64,000 nucleotides of DNA, from the NCBI RefSeq assembly GCF_000455825.1, contig NZ_ATAO01000146.1:1-64000 (forward strand), written 5' to 3'. Shown here in pieces: positions 57,056-64,000 of the stretch. Made by a program: the position numbers and the translations under genes. Each line of letters opens with the position of its first letter. The stretch's first letter is position 1. The DNA comes from Microbacterium maritypicum MF109 (GTDB lineage: Bacteria > Actinomycetota > Actinomycetes > Actinomycetales > Microbacteriaceae). The notes under the pieces were generated by a model. The model saw only the letters and a program-made list of their open reading frames with translations. It did no database searches and had not been told where the DNA came from.

Positions 57056-58396
57056 ATGCTCCCGCACCACATCGAAGCCCTTGATGCATGGCGCTCGCTT
57101 CCCATCAAGCAGCAGCCGCAGTGGCCCGACGCGGACCGCGTCGCCGACGTCTCCCAGCAGATCGCGACCCTTCCGCCGCTGGTCTTCGCTGGCGAGGTCG
57201 ACAACCTGCGTGACAGGCTCGCCCGTGCGGCGTCCGGCCAGGCGTTCCTCCTCCAGGGTGGTGACTGCGCCGAGACCTTCGCCGGGGCGACCGCCGAACA
57301 GATCCGCAACCGCATCAAGACGGTGCTGCAGATGGCTGTCGTGCTCACGTACGGCGCCTCGATGCCCATCGTCAAGATGGGCCGCATGGCGGGTCAGTTC
57401 GCGAAACCGCGCTCGAGCGACTCCGAGACCCGCGGTGACGTCACTCTGCCCGCCTACCGCGGTGACATCGTGAACGGCTACGACTTCACCGAGGGGTCCC
57501 GCACCGCCGACCCCGGTCGCTTGCTCCAGGGCTACCACACGGCGGCGTCGACCCTCAACCTGATCCGCGCGTTCACCCAGGGTGGTTTCGCCGATCTCCG
57601 CGAGGTGCACTCGTGGAACAAGGGCTTCGCGCAGAACCCTGCCAACCAGCGCTACGAGCGCATGGCCGCGGAGATCGACCGCGCGATCAAGTTCATGGAG
57701 GCTGCAGGAGCGGACTTCGATGAGCTCAAGCGCGTCGAGTTCTTCACGGGGCACGAGGGTCTGCTGATGGACTACGAGCGCCCGATGACGCGCATCGACT
57801 CGCGCACGGACACGCCGTACAACACCTCTGCGCACTTCCTGTGGATCGGAGAGCGCACGCGTGAGCTCGATGGCGCGCACGTCGACTACTTCTCCAAGAT
57901 CCGCAACCCCATCGGCGTGAAGCTCGGACCGACCACGTCGCCCGACACCGCGCTCGCGCTGATCGACAAGCTCGATCCCGAACGCGAGCCGGGACGCCTC
58001 ACCTTCATCACCCGCATGGGCGCCGGAAAGATCCGCGACGCCCTGCCGCCGCTGCTCGAGGCCGTCCGCGATTCCGGCGCGCAGCCGCTGTGGGTCACCG
58101 ACCCGATGCACGGCAACGGCATCACCACGCCGACCGGCTACAAGACCCGTCGCTTCGACGACGTCGTCGACGAGGTGCGCGGCTTCTTCGAAGCGCACCG
58201 TGCGGTCGGGACCTTCCCCGGAGGCATCCACGTCGAGCTCACCGGTGACGACGTCACCGAGTGCCTCGGTGGGTCGGAGCAGATCGACGAGGCCGCGCTG
58301 GCCACGCGCTACGAGAGCCTGTGCGACCCGCGACTGAACCACATGCAGTCGCTGGAGCTCGCCTTCCTGGTGGCCGAGGAGCTCGAGAAGCGCTGA
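57056..58396 (+). CDS. aroG: Class II 3-deoxy-7-phosphoheptulonate (DAHP) synthase
   Basis: A 446-residue class II (plant-type) DAHP synthase that condenses PEP and erythrose 4-phosphate at the start of the shikimate pathway. FLLQGGDCAETFAG holds the metal-binding Cys. Other marks are KMGRMAGQFAKPRS, LIRAFTQGGFADLREVH, FTGHEGLLMDYE and VTDPMHGNG. In mycobacteria this enzyme (Rv2178c) binds chorismate mutase and is inhibited by aromatic amino acids. The stop lies inside a 14-bp tandem duplication. Confidence 0.96.
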   Translation: MLPHHIEALDAWRSLPIKQQPQWPDADRVADVSQQIATLPPLVFAGEVDNLRDRLARAASGQAFLLQGGDCAETFAGATAEQIRNRIKTVLQMAVVLTYGASMPIVKMGRMAGQFAKPRSSDSETRGDVTLPAYRGDIVNGYDFTEGSRTADPGRLLQGYHTAASTLNLIRAFTQGGFADLREVHSWNKGFAQNPANQRYERMAAEIDRAIKFMEAAGADFDELKRVEFFTGHEGLLMDYERPMTRIDSRTDTPYNTSAHFLWIGERTRELDGAHVDYFSKIRNPIGVKLGPTTSPDTALALIDKLDPEREPGRLTFITRMGAGKIRDALPPLLEAVRDSGAQPLWVTDPMHGNGITTPTGYKTRRFDDVVDEVRGFFEAHRAVGTFPGGIHVELTGDDVTECLGGSEQIDEAALATRYESLCDPRLNHMQSLELAFLVAEELEKR

Positions 58397-58414
58397 GACA
58401 GAAGCGCTGAGACA
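58387..58414 (+). repeat. 14-bp tandem duplication at the aroG stop
   Basis: GAAGCGCTGAGACA occurs twice in direct succession. The first copy contains the last codons and stop of aroG. It looks like a recent slippage duplication. Confidence 0.85.
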
Positions 58415-58420
58415 CCGTCG

Positions 58421-58462
58421 AAGAAGGCCGCCCCCCGGAACACGGGGAGGCGGCCTTCTCTT
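58421..58462. terminator. Bidirectional terminator (aroG / kinase)
   Basis: GAAGGCCGCC pairs with GGCGGCCTTC, closed inside by CCCCG/CGGGG, between convergent genes; a T-rich edge follows on the + side. Confidence 0.85.
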
Positions 58463-58500
58463 TGCTCATGACGTCTCGCGGTCGTTCCCCGACGGAGCGC

Positions 58501-60447
58501 TCAACCGCTGAGCTGAATCGAGAGGTTCACGGTGCCTCCACGGGGGAGCGACGTGTCCGGGCCGGGATCCTGCCCCGTGACCTTGGCCATCTCCGCGAAG
58601 CCCGGCAGATCGCCCCAGGCGGCATAGGTCGACTTGAACCCCTTGTCGGAGAGGATCTTCTTCGCCTCGTTCAAGGTCTTGCCCGAGACATCCGGCACGG
58701 GGAACAGCTCCGGGCCTTTGGAGACGATGAGCTGCACGCTGTCGCCCGGCCGCCAATTGCCTTCTTCCGCACGATCGGCCACTCCGATGACCACATCCTT
58801 GGCGACGCTGTCGCTGAAGGTGTACTGCGGGTCCGCGGTCACGGTGAGGCCCTTGTCCGTGAGCGTGGAGGTGGCCTCGCCGACCGACATACCCGCGACG
58901 TCGGGGAAGTCGCCGGCGGAGACGTAGAGCTCCACCGTGTCGTCCTCGAAGACCTCGCAACCGTCCCCGCAGATGTAGGAGTCCCCGCCGGCCCGCGGTG
59001 TGACGTACGCGTTGATGACGATGCCGGCGTCGGCATCGGAGAAGAGCAGGAGAGATTTGTCCGTGACGTTGACCTTGAGGCTGGCGAGGTAGTCGCGCGC
59101 ATCCTGCTCGGCGCGGCCGTTCAACGGGTCGAGCGTGTGCGTCGCCGGCCCCGCGGAGACGATCACCGTGACCGAGGCGCCCTTGTCGAGTCGCGCGCCC
59201 TCCGCCGGATCGGTCTCGATGACGGTCCCCGTGGGGATGTCGATCGAGAATTCGTCCTTCTGCGACGGCACGAATCCGGCATCCGTGAGCGTTGCCGCTG
59301 CGGCGTCGTACGTGCCTCCGGCGACCGCGGGCACGGCGATGAGAGAGCCGGGTCCGGAACCGAACCACCAGCCGACCCCGCCGGCGAGCACCGCCAGCAG
59401 CAGCACGAGAGTGAGGAGGAACGCCCCGCGCGCGCGGCGTTTGGACGCTCGTCGTCGCAGGAGGGTCGCGTTGTCGAGGGCGGCGGGTGCCGGAGCCGTG
59501 GGGTCGGCGATGACCATCGTTCCCGGCATCACCTTGGTGAGGTCACCGGAGTCGCCTTGGCTGTGCTGCGGCGCGGTGGCTCTGGCCGCAGCCGGGGCGA
59601 TGCCGAGGTCTCGTTCGATCTCCCGCAAGCGCTCGAGCATCTGCTGCGCGTCGTCGGGTCGGTCGTCCGGCGACTTCTCCGTTGCCCAGAGCACGAGCTC
59701 GTCGAGCTGCTCCGGCACGGCGGGGTTGCGCACGCTCGGTCGGGGCACCGATTCCGTGGCGTGCTGGAAAGCGATCTGCATGGGCTGCTCGCCCTTGTAG
59801 GGCTGCTCACCCACGAGCATCTCGTACAGCATGATGCCGAGGGCGTAGATGTCGCTGCGGGCGTCGGCGGTTCCGCGCGTGACGAGTTCGGGGGCGAGGT
59901 AGGCGATCGTCCCGAGCAGCTGCTGTCCGGTCGCGGTGTTCGCGGTGGTCGCTCGCGCGAGCCCGAAGTCGCCGATCTTGATGCGACCGTCTTCGGCGAG
60001 GAGGACGTTCTCGGGCTTCACGTCGCGGTGCACGATCCCGGCACGATGCGCGGCCGAGAGGCCGGCCAGGATCGCATCCATGATGGTGATGGTCTGCGGG
60101 ATCGTGAGGCGCTTCTGCTCGCGGAGGAGCTCGCGCAGCGTGATGCCGGGCAGGTACTCCATCACGAGGTAGGCCAGCTCGCCGTCCTGGCCCTGGTCGA
60201 ACACGTTCACGACGTGGGGGTCCGCCAGCCGGGCAGCGGCTCTGGCCTCCTGGATGAAGCGGCTCTGGAAGGCTGAGTCGTCGCTGAGGTGCGCGTGCAT
60301 CACCTTGAGGGCGATGCGCCGCTCCAGGCGGAGGTCGGTCGCGACGTACACGGTCGCCATCCCGCCGCGGGCGATGCGGGCACGCACCCGGTAGCGGCCG
60401 TCGACAAGCCGCCCGATGAGGGGGTCGGCCTGCTGATTGGTCGTCAC
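58501..60447 (-). CDS. Serine/threonine protein kinase with PASTA domains (PknL-like)
   Basis: A 648-residue Hanks-type kinase. The Gly loop is IARGGMATVY, the ATP-binding Lys lies in IALKVMHAH, and the catalytic loop HRDVKPENVLL and DFGLARATT are intact. One membrane helix (about residues 345-367) leads to an extracellular part with four PASTA-like repeats, e.g. FPDVAGMSVGEATSTL and FPVPDVSGKTLNEAKKIL. PASTA domains bind peptidoglycan fragments. Its place between aroG and an Rv2175c homologue matches PknL (Rv2176), though mycobacterial PknL lacks PASTA. A TAGAAT -10 box ends six bases before the GTG. Confidence 0.93.
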   Translation of the reverse strand: MTTNQQADPLIGRLVDGRYRVRARIARGGMATVYVATDLRLERRIALKVMHAHLSDDSAFQSRFIQEARAAARLADPHVVNVFDQGQDGELAYLVMEYLPGITLRELLREQKRLTIPQTITIMDAILAGLSAAHRAGIVHRDVKPENVLLAEDGRIKIGDFGLARATTANTATGQQLLGTIAYLAPELVTRGTADARSDIYALGIMLYEMLVGEQPYKGEQPMQIAFQHATESVPRPSVRNPAVPEQLDELVLWATEKSPDDRPDDAQQMLERLREIERDLGIAPAAARATAPQHSQGDSGDLTKVMPGTMVIADPTAPAPAALDNATLLRRRASKRRARGAFLLTLVLLLAVLAGGVGWWFGSGPGSLIAVPAVAGGTYDAAAATLTDAGFVPSQKDEFSIDIPTGTVIETDPAEGARLDKGASVTVIVSAGPATHTLDPLNGRAEQDARDYLASLKVNVTDKSLLLFSDADAGIVINAYVTPRAGGDSYICGDGCEVFEDDTVELYVSAGDFPDVAGMSVGEATSTLTDKGLTVTADPQYTFSDSVAKDVVIGVADRAEEGNWRPGDSVQLIVSKGPELFPVPDVSGKTLNEAKKILSDKGFKSTYAAWGDLPGFAEMAKVTGQDPGPDTSLPRGGTVNLSIQLSG

Positions 60448-60453
60448 GTCAGA

Positions 60454-60459
60454 ATTCTA
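60454..60459 (-). promoter_or_regulatory. -10 box of the kinase gene
   Basis: TAGAAT on the - strand, six bases from the GTG at 60447. It would allow transcription apart from the LysM gene upstream. Confidence 0.55.
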
Positions 60460-60525
60460 TGGAGAACTGCCTGAAAGACAGGGGAGCGGCTCACCCCTCG
60501 GGCCTTCGGGTTTTCCCGGATGTCG

Positions 60526-61728
60526 TCAGCCGTGCAGAGCGAGCCAGGCATAGGCTTGCGTCTCCCACTGGCCGTACTTGTCCGGATAGGCGGAGATCTG
60601 CACCGCCTGGGCCGCTTCGGTGAAGGGCATGCCCTCCCAGCCCGGGATGTCCAGGAGCCCGCGTGTCACCTGCCCGTTGGGGTCGGCCTGCCCTCCGTAG
60701 AACACGCGTGTGCTCCGCTCTGCGTCCATGATCTGCGCGGGCGTTCCCCACCCGGTGCTGGGGCGCTGCTGGAAGATGCCGAGCGAGTCACGGTCGCCCC
60801 AGTCGAGGTTGCGCAGCCCGGACTCGACCATCCCCGTCGCGAGGGCGATGGCGATGGCCCGGTCCGAGACGCCGAGCTCGCGACCGACGCGGATGATCAG
60901 CGCAGCGTTCGCAGCCTGTTCCGCGGTGAGCGTCGCCGTCTGCTGGCCGCCGGCCGAGGCGGAAGCGGTGGTGGGGGCGGGAGCCGCTACCGGCGTCGCC
61001 TGCAGAGAGAGCGTCTGGCCGGGGTAGATGATCGACGAGGGGCCGAGGCCGTTCGCGGCGTACAGCGTCTGCGTCGTGGTGCCGTACTTCTGTGCGATGC
61101 CGAACAGCGTGTCTCCGGCCACGACGGTGTGCGTCGCGGCGGATGCGGGAGCGACTGCGGGGACAGCAGCCGGTGTCGGCGCGGCTGCCGGTGCTGCAGT
61201 GCCGGCGACGACGAGACTCTGGCCCGGAAGGATGATCGAAGCGCGCGTGAGGCCGTTCGCCGACAGGACGGCGTCGACGGTGGTGCCGTATCGCTGCGCG
61301 ATGGCGTAGACGGTGTCGCCGGCGACGACCTGATGCGTGGCCGAGGCCGGGGGCGCCGGCGCGGCGGCGGGCGTGGCTGCGGGTGTCGCTGCCGGGGCCG
61401 CAGGCAGCAGCGTCAGGGTCTGACCAGGGTAGATCACGGAACGCCAGGAGAGGCCGTTCCAGGTCAGGACATCGACCGCTCGAAGACCGAAGCGCGTGGC
61501 GATGGCGGAGACGGTGTCGCCGGGGCGGACGACGTAGCTGGGTGGAGCGGCCTCGGTGGGCACCCCGCGCGCGGGGAGAAGACGTGGACGCTCGACGGCG
61601 GCAGCATCCGACGGAGAAGCCGCGTGGGCCGGTGCCGCCGTGAGCGTGGTCGCCAGGGCTCCGAGCACCGCCGCAGGCACTCCGATAGGCAGGTATCGCG
61701 TTCGACGCGTGGCGGTCTTGACTGTCAA
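60526..61728 (-). CDS. Exported LysM-repeat lytic transglycosylase-like protein
   Basis: A 400-residue exported protein. A signal peptide ends near TAAPAHA. Three LysM domains follow (YVVRPGDTVSAIATRFG, HQVVAGDTVYAIAQRYG, HTVVAGDTLFGIAQKYG), separated by Ala/Pro linkers. The C-terminal domain (ALATGMVESGLRNLDWGDRD, then SLGIFQQRPSTGWG) resembles a lysozyme-like transglycosylase with a catalytic Glu in MVESG. It would bind and cleave peptidoglycan. The TTG start is six bases after AAGGGGG. Five MtrA-like repeats precede it. Confidence 0.87.
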   Translation of the reverse strand: MTVKTATRRTRYLPIGVPAAVLGALATTLTAAPAHAASPSDAAAVERPRLLPARGVPTEAAPPSYVVRPGDTVSAIATRFGLRAVDVLTWNGLSWRSVIYPGQTLTLLPAAPAATPAATPAAAPAPPASATHQVVAGDTVYAIAQRYGTTVDAVLSANGLTRASIILPGQSLVVAGTAAPAAAPTPAAVPAVAPASAATHTVVAGDTLFGIAQKYGTTTQTLYAANGLGPSSIIYPGQTLSLQATPVAAPAPTTASASAGGQQTATLTAEQAANAALIIRVGRELGVSDRAIAIALATGMVESGLRNLDWGDRDSLGIFQQRPSTGWGTPAQIMDAERSTRVFYGGQADPNGQVTRGLLDIPGWEGMPFTEAAQAVQISAYPDKYGQWETQAYAWLALHG

Positions 61729-61767
61729 GGCTTGCCCCCTTTTCGAGTTTTTCACGCTGACACGGAT

Positions 61768-61810
61768 GTAAACAGAAGTCAACAGAAGTGACGCAAGTGA
61801 CGGATGTGAC
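61768..61810. promoter_or_regulatory. MtrA-box-like direct repeats
   Basis: Read on the - strand: GTCAC at 61810, 61801 and 61792, then GTTGAC and GTTTAC, every 9-10 bases. MtrA of mycobacteria binds paired GTCAC repeats with 9-base spacing. The array sits between the LysM hydrolase and the Rv2175c homologue, so it may act on both. Confidence 0.7.
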
Positions 61811-61848
61811 TGATGGTCGATATGCGGCGGCCAGACGGAGGTGAGATA

Positions 61849-62217
61849 GTGGGCAACGTGTCTGAGAACGTTGCTGGAACCCCTGCCGCTGCCGATGTCG
61901 AGTGGTTGACGATGCCCGACCTCGTCGAGGTGCTCGACGAGCCCCTCGGCCGAGTGCGTCGTCTGATCGATGAGCACTACCTCGTGGGGTCGCGTCGCAA
62001 CGGGACGTTCGCCGTGCCCTCGGTGTTCATCGTCGACGGCCACCCGCTGAGTTCTCTGCGCGGAACAGTGATCGTCCTGCAGGACGCCGGTTTCACCGAC
62101 GACGAGCTGATCGACTGGCTGCTCGCCGAAGAGGAAAGCCTGGGGCGCTCGCCGATCGCCGCCCTGCTGGCCGGGCACAAGAGCTCGGTCCGGCGTCTCG
62201 CGCGCACTCTCGCCTGA
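61849..62217 (+). CDS. Rv2175c-like DNA-binding protein
   Basis: A 122-residue homologue of mycobacterial Rv2175c, a winged-helix DNA-binding protein that is a substrate of PknL. The helix-turn-helix is in WLTMPDLVEVLDEPLGRVRR, with the C-terminal helical part LLAEEESLGRSPIAALLAG. The N-terminal tail has Thr11, which could correspond to the phosphorylated Thr9, though alignment here is uncertain. The GTG at 61849 has GGAGGTGAG just upstream. Its kinase is the gene across the LysM locus. Confidence 0.85.
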   Translation: MGNVSENVAGTPAAADVEWLTMPDLVEVLDEPLGRVRRLIDEHYLVGSRRNGTFAVPSVFIVDGHPLSSLRGTVIVLQDAGFTDDELIDWLLAEEESLGRSPIAALLAGHKSSVRRLARTLA

Positions 62218-62226
62218 CGAAGCCCG

Positions 62227-63315
62227 TCAGGACGCGCGCACGGTGGCCGCGCGTGCGAGATCACGCAACTCGCCGACGGCGGCGTTGTCGAGCCGGGCGC
62301 CTGAGAGCGCACGGTCGGCCTCGAGGGCATAGTCGGCGATCATCGCCTCGACCTGGTCCAGCGCGCCCGAAGCAGTGATCGTGGCTTGTAGGGACGACAC
62401 CTGCGGCGATGTCAGAGCGGGGTCGCCGAGCATCTCGTCCAGGAGATTCCGTGCGGAGGCGTCGAGAGCCTGTCGGGTGAGGGCGATCAACACCGTGCGC
62501 TTGCCCTCCCGAAGGTCGTCGCCCGCCGGCTTGCCGGTGACGGATGCGTCGCCGAACACGCCGAGCACGTCGTCGCGGAGCTGGAATGCGAGGCCGATCG
62601 GATGGCCGAAGCGCCGCAGTGCGGCGACCTGGTCCTCGTGGGCTCCGCCGAAAGCGCCACCCAGGACGAGCGGCTGCTCGATGCTGTATCTGGCGGACTT
62701 GAGGGATGCCACGCGCAGCGCCCTCTCGGCGTGGAGACTTCCGTCGTTCACGCTCCAGGCCGATTCCTCTGCGATGTCCAGGAACTGGCCGGTGGTCACA
62801 TCCCTTCGCATCCGCGCGTACTCGGCGCGCACGGCTCGCGCATGCGGCTGGCCCTCGAGTGCGTATTCCAGAAGGTCATCGCTCCATGCAACGAGCAGGT
62901 CGCCGAGGAGGATCGCGGATGCCCTGCCGAACTGCTCTGCATCTCCGGACCACCCGGCCGCGCGATGAGACGTCTCGAGCGCACGATGCGCGGCGGGGCG
63001 ACCACGGCGGGTATCGGAGTTGTCGATCAGATCGTCGTGGACGAGCGCGGCCGACTGAAAGATCTCCAGTGCGGTGCACATGTCCCACAGCGCATCGGTC
63101 TCCGTCGCGTCGCGGTCATCGAACTTCGCGACGGCCCGCCACCCCGCATGGCAGAAGCGGGCTCGAAGGCGCTTGCCGCCCTCGAGCGTGCCGGCGGCGG
63201 CGTCCAGGAATGCTGCCGCGTCAGGGCCGTAGTCCGAGGCTTCCTCACGCATCCGTGCGATGAAGCGTGCGAGGTGCGTGGCGACGGCGTCGGGGACGGG
63301 GGAGGAGGACGGCAC
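62227..63315 (-). CDS. Polyprenyl (geranylgeranyl-type) diphosphate synthase
   Basis: A 362-residue trans-isoprenyl diphosphate synthase that adds isopentenyl units to an allylic primer. The first Asp-rich motif is LVHDDLIDNSDTRRG and the second is FQLRDDVLGVFGD; GGKRLRARF precedes them. Length and motifs fit the IdsA/GrcC group, making C15-C20 or longer chains. The GTG at 63315 is preferred because TATGCT ends seven bases upstream; an ATG at 63327 would add four residues. It occupies the idsA2 (Rv2173) position. Confidence 0.9.
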   Translation of the reverse strand: MPSSSPVPDAVATHLARFIARMREEASDYGPDAAAFLDAAAGTLEGGKRLRARFCHAGWRAVAKFDDRDATETDALWDMCTALEIFQSAALVHDDLIDNSDTRRGRPAAHRALETSHRAAGWSGDAEQFGRASAILLGDLLVAWSDDLLEYALEGQPHARAVRAEYARMRRDVTTGQFLDIAEESAWSVNDGSLHAERALRVASLKSARYSIEQPLVLGGAFGGAHEDQVAALRRFGHPIGLAFQLRDDVLGVFGDASVTGKPAGDDLREGKRTVLIALTRQALDASARNLLDEMLGDPALTSPQVSSLQATITASGALDQVEAMIADYALEADRALSGARLDNAAVGELRDLARAATVRAS

Positions 63316-63322
63316 GACTCCC

Positions 63323-63328
63323 AGCATA
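63323..63328 (-). promoter_or_regulatory. -10 box of the polyprenyl synthase gene
   Basis: TATGCT on the - strand, seven bases before the GTG at 63315, with TTCGAC as a possible -35 box 16 bases upstream of it. Confidence 0.5.
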
Positions 63329-63378
63329 CGTAAAGCAAGGGGACGTCGAACTGCTAGCCCCGGACGCCTCGGCGCGCG

Positions 63379-63384
63379 TAGAAT
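63379..63384 (+). promoter_or_regulatory. -10 box of the DUF3040 gene
   Basis: TAGAAT in the gap between the divergent genes; a leader of about 20 bases with GAGGGGG precedes the ATG at 63413. Confidence 0.5.
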
Positions 63385-63412
63385 GGGAGGCACGATACCC
63401 GAGGGGGACGAA

Positions 63413-63787
63413 ATGCCACTCTCCGAACAGGAGCAGCGTCTGCTCGACGAGATGGAACGCCATCTCCTCCACAACGATGCCGACGTCGTGACCGCGCCGT
63501 CCGGCGATCGAGCATTGAGCTACCGAAATCTCGTCTACGGAGCACTTCTCCTGCTCGCCGGTGTCGGCGGTCTGGTCGCCGGAGTCATTCTCGGTGGCGT
63601 CTGGGGCATCGTCGTCGGTGTCGTCGGATTCGCCGCGATGCTCGCCGGTGTCATGGTCGCCGTCACGCCTGTGCGACGCACCACCGCGACCGCGTCCCGT
63701 GAGCGTTCCGCTCCGAAGCGGCAGGAATCCGCCTCCTTCATGGATCGGATGAACGACCGATGGGATCGCCGCCAGGACGGTCACTGA
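63413..63787 (+). CDS. DUF3040 membrane protein
   Basis: A 124-residue member of the actinobacterial DUF3040 family. The N-terminus MPLSEQEQRLLDEMERHL is the family signature, followed by two membrane helices (LVYGALLLLAGVGGLVAGVI and GIVVGVVGFAAMLAGVMVAV) and a basic, disordered tail. Its role is unknown; it is nearly always found just upstream of mraZ and the division-cell-wall cluster (Rv2169c in mycobacteria), which supports a link to cell envelope growth. Confidence 0.93.
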   Translation: MPLSEQEQRLLDEMERHLLHNDADVVTAPSGDRALSYRNLVYGALLLLAGVGGLVAGVILGGVWGIVVGVVGFAAMLAGVMVAVTPVRRTTATASRERSAPKRQESASFMDRMNDRWDRRQDGH

Positions 63788-63804
63788 CCTCCCCACACAC
63801 TTCA

Positions 63805-63846
63805 CGACAGAAGCCCGGATGCTGAGCATCCGGGCTTCTGTCGTTT
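63805..63846 (+). terminator. Rho-independent terminator after the DUF3040 gene
   Basis: An 18-pair stem from CGACAGAAGCCCGGATGC to its complement, with loop TGA, followed by TTT. Confidence 0.9.
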
Positions 63847-63882
63847 GACCGCGTTCGCGGCAGGCCGGCTCACCGTGTCCGT

Positions 63883-63921
63883 CCCCCACTCGCCCTCCAC
63901 TCGCCCTCCACCTTCCTCCAC
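63883..63921 (-). repeat. Four GTGGAGG-type direct repeats
   Basis: On the - strand GTGGAGG three times and GTGGGGG once, at 10-11 base intervals. They lie in the likely upstream region of mraZ. Another GTGGAGG is at the very end of the window on the + strand (63994-64000). The pattern resembles MraZ-binding repeats. Apart from these and the next palindrome, 63847-64000 holds nothing I can support. Confidence 0.6.
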
Positions 63922-63937
63922 CCCGGAATTCCGGGGT
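63920..63937. repeat. 18-bp perfect palindrome
   Basis: ACCCCGGAATTCCGGGGT, perfectly symmetrical, directly after the GTGGAGG repeats. It may be an operator. Confidence 0.7.
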
Positions 63938-64000
63938 TGTTCGGCGCGCTTGTCGGCATAGACCCTGATTCCCGATGGATTGGTCGTAGGTATGTGGAGG

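Noticed and set aside
61729..61848. ydaO-type cyclic di-AMP riboswitch before the LysM gene
   Set aside because: Such riboswitches often precede wall hydrolases in actinobacteria, but the leader is only about 120 bases and the conserved core is not present.

Overview
The window is a gene-dense stretch of a high-GC actinobacterial chromosome, most likely Microbacterium or a close Microbacteriaceae relative. This rests on gene order and protein families: the pyrG-xerD-parA-scpAB-rluB-cmk-der block, a LeuA of about 600 residues, a PASTA kinase with class II aroG, and ImuA'/ImuB/DnaE2. No prophage, insertion sequence, rRNA operon or CRISPR array was seen. About 57 protein genes and one tRNA-Pro(GGG) are annotated.

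Layout. 1-9652 is a housekeeping run on the + strand (CTP synthase, NUDIX, XerD, ParA, ScpA, ScpB, RluB, TyrA, Cmk, Der) with start/stop overlaps throughout most of it. 9714-15247 holds small genes: a NUDIX-NYN fusion, a DUF222-HNH protein with a LexA-like box, an S4 RNA-binding protein, a YhhN membrane protein, a GNAT enzyme, tRNA-Pro and a DUF1003 protein. 15297-20023 is a - strand group: response regulator, atypical sensor kinase, GAP-family membrane protein and carboxylesterase. 20241-26065 has a HerA-like ATPase, a flavin reductase, leuA with its leader peptide, and a GntR regulator overlapping an orphan ABC ATPase. 26087-33072 has a HelR-type helicase preceded by a rifamycin-associated element, an MFS/amidohydrolase pair opposite a TetR regulator with a tandem operator, and small unknown proteins.

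33089-38906 is the mutasome operon imuA'-imuB-dnaE2, with a degenerate LexA-like box over its promoter. 39033-43441 has an orphan prepilin peptidase, a CYTH protein and a type III polyketide synthase / methyltransferase / FAD monooxygenase cluster. 43508-48374 has lpdA, a CopC-like protein, a GarA-like FHA protein, two MerR regulators and a ParA-type ATPase. 48459-54273 has pyruvate carboxylase, a MinD/ParA protein with a repetitive acidic N-terminus, and peptide deformylase. 54335-63787 matches the order recalled for Mycobacterium tuberculosis Rv2187-Rv2169c (acyl-CoA ligase, plsC, aroG, PknL-like kinase, Rv2175c homologue, polyprenyl synthase, DUF3040), with a LysM hydrolase behind MtrA-like repeats. 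The window ends in what looks like the mraZ/dcw upstream region.

The most notable signals are regulatory. About fifteen genes have a TANNNT -10 box ending 6-8 bases before the start codon, implying widespread leaderless transcripts. There are also a near-exact RAE before helR, two LexA-like boxes sharing the same unusual bases, a leucine attenuator peptide missed by ordinary gene calling, and five GTNAC-type repeats before a peptidoglycan hydrolase. Everything comes from reading the sequence; no database search was run.
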